A stretch of 33,704 nt of DNA from Flavobacteriales bacterium UBA958 (GTDB lineage Bacteria; Bacteroidota; Bacteroidia; Flavobacteriales_D; Crocinitomicaceae), in assembly GCA_002293045.1 (NCBI GenBank), contig DBCM01000105.1:1-33704 (forward strand), read 5' to 3'. Positions within the stretch are counted from its first letter, which is position 1; every line of letters begins with the position of its first letter. The position numbers were made by a program, and so were the translations under genes. The notes under the pieces were generated by a model. The model had not been told where the DNA came from. It saw only the letters and a list, made by a program, of their open reading frames with translations, and ran no database searches. Of the stretch, positions 33,468 through 33,704 are shown one piece after another.

Positions 33468-33704
33468 TTACCGTAATAAATTGACGTGTCCCGTTACGAT
33501 TACTTGCTCTTGCAAGCCCCCGTTTAATGTGAGTTTTATTTTATACGTATATGTCCCAGAGGGGCAGTCTAAGCCCTCTACGCCATAAGAACCATCCCAG
33601 CCAATGTAAATGTTATTCGATTCAAACATGATTTCTCCCCAGCGGTTGAAAATCAACATCTCATATTGCTCCGTTGATATCCCCGTTGAAAACACAGGCT
33701 TAAA
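33468..33704 (-). CDS. T9SS type B protein, C-terminal fragment running off the window
   Basis: The last 78 codons of a third adhesin gene that enters from the right edge; the frame is open to base 33704, and the GTG at 33695 is not a start. The encoded residues (FKPVFSTGISTEQYEMLIFN... through GHVNLLR) are the T9SS type B domain, identical to the end of the 2163-aa protein except for one Phe-to-Leu change. It is on the same strand, with its stop 69 bases before the giant gene's ATG. What lies upstream of the tail cannot be seen; the CTD predicts another T9SS-secreted surface protein. Confidence 0.93.
   Translation of the reverse strand, partial: FKPVFSTGISTEQYEMLIFNRWGEIMFESNNIYIGWDGSYGVEGLDCPSGTYTYKIKLTLNGGLQEQVIVTGHVNLLR
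33474..33704 (-). repeat. Near-identical CTD-coding repeat, copy 2
   Basis: Partner of 26913-27143 at a constant offset of 6561 bases. The repeat is cut by the window end and may be much longer. The left boundary is sharp, within the last sense codon. Confidence 0.95.

Overview
The window is a stretch of a Bacteroidota chromosome, most likely Flavobacteriales (a Crocinitomicaceae/Fluviicola-like lineage is my best guess, but the genus cannot be proved from this sequence). The evidence is: three type IX secretion (T9SS) type B C-terminal domains, one type A domain, SprB-type repeats, Bacteroidota-restricted families (DUF4271, DUF4292), perfect TAnnTTTG -7 promoter boxes in front of several genes, and no convincing Shine-Dalgarno sequences. 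The DNA is almost fully coding, with no gap above about 115 bases. I see no tRNA, rRNA, insertion sequence, prophage or CRISPR array.

Layout. 1-3.4 kb (+): 5'-truncated lepA, a four-helix membrane protein with heme-ligand-like histidines, an overlapping lipoprotein-type cytochrome c, and hflX, ending in a strong bidirectional terminator. 3.5-4.9 kb (-): a secreted thioredoxin-like protein with a T9SS type A tail. 5.0-7.1 kb: a class III sirtuin converging on hemD and a DUF4271 membrane protein. 7.2-8.3 kb (+): a glutaryl-CoA dehydrogenase-like enzyme, convergent with 8.3-12.0 kb (-): serS, a coiled-coil lipoprotein and a TPR protein. 12.0-12.8 kb (-): an M48 metalloprotease lipoprotein, divergent from 12.9-18.1 kb (+): a tight five-gene operon of dut, a sugar-phosphate nucleotidyltransferase, a TPR lipoprotein, a DUF4292 lipoprotein and an EnvC-like protein with a degenerate LytM domain. 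18.0-24.3 kb (-): a histidine kinase and response regulator followed by Wzx-like flippase, Wzz-like chain-length protein and Wzy/WaaL-like ligase genes. 24.4 kb to the end (-): a tandem array of T9SS type B surface proteins of 816 aa, 2163 aa and a third that runs off the window.

How the genes fit together. The right two thirds is largely cell-envelope biology: peptidoglycan control (EnvC), outer-membrane lipoproteins, polysaccharide polymerisation and export, and very large surface adhesins. The two-component system shares a strand with the polysaccharide genes, so it may control them, although a promoter box between the response regulator and the flippase could uncouple them.

Most unusual features: the adhesin array, whose last two members carry C-terminal tails 228/231 identical at DNA level; the 2163-aa mosaic that puts two ALK-type glycine-rich domains and six SprB repeats into one chain; the 75-bp tail-to-tail coding overlap of envC with the ligase gene; and the putative b-heme/c-heme gene pair. 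I found no clear new defence or mobile system. The best candidate for something undescribed is the adhesin array.
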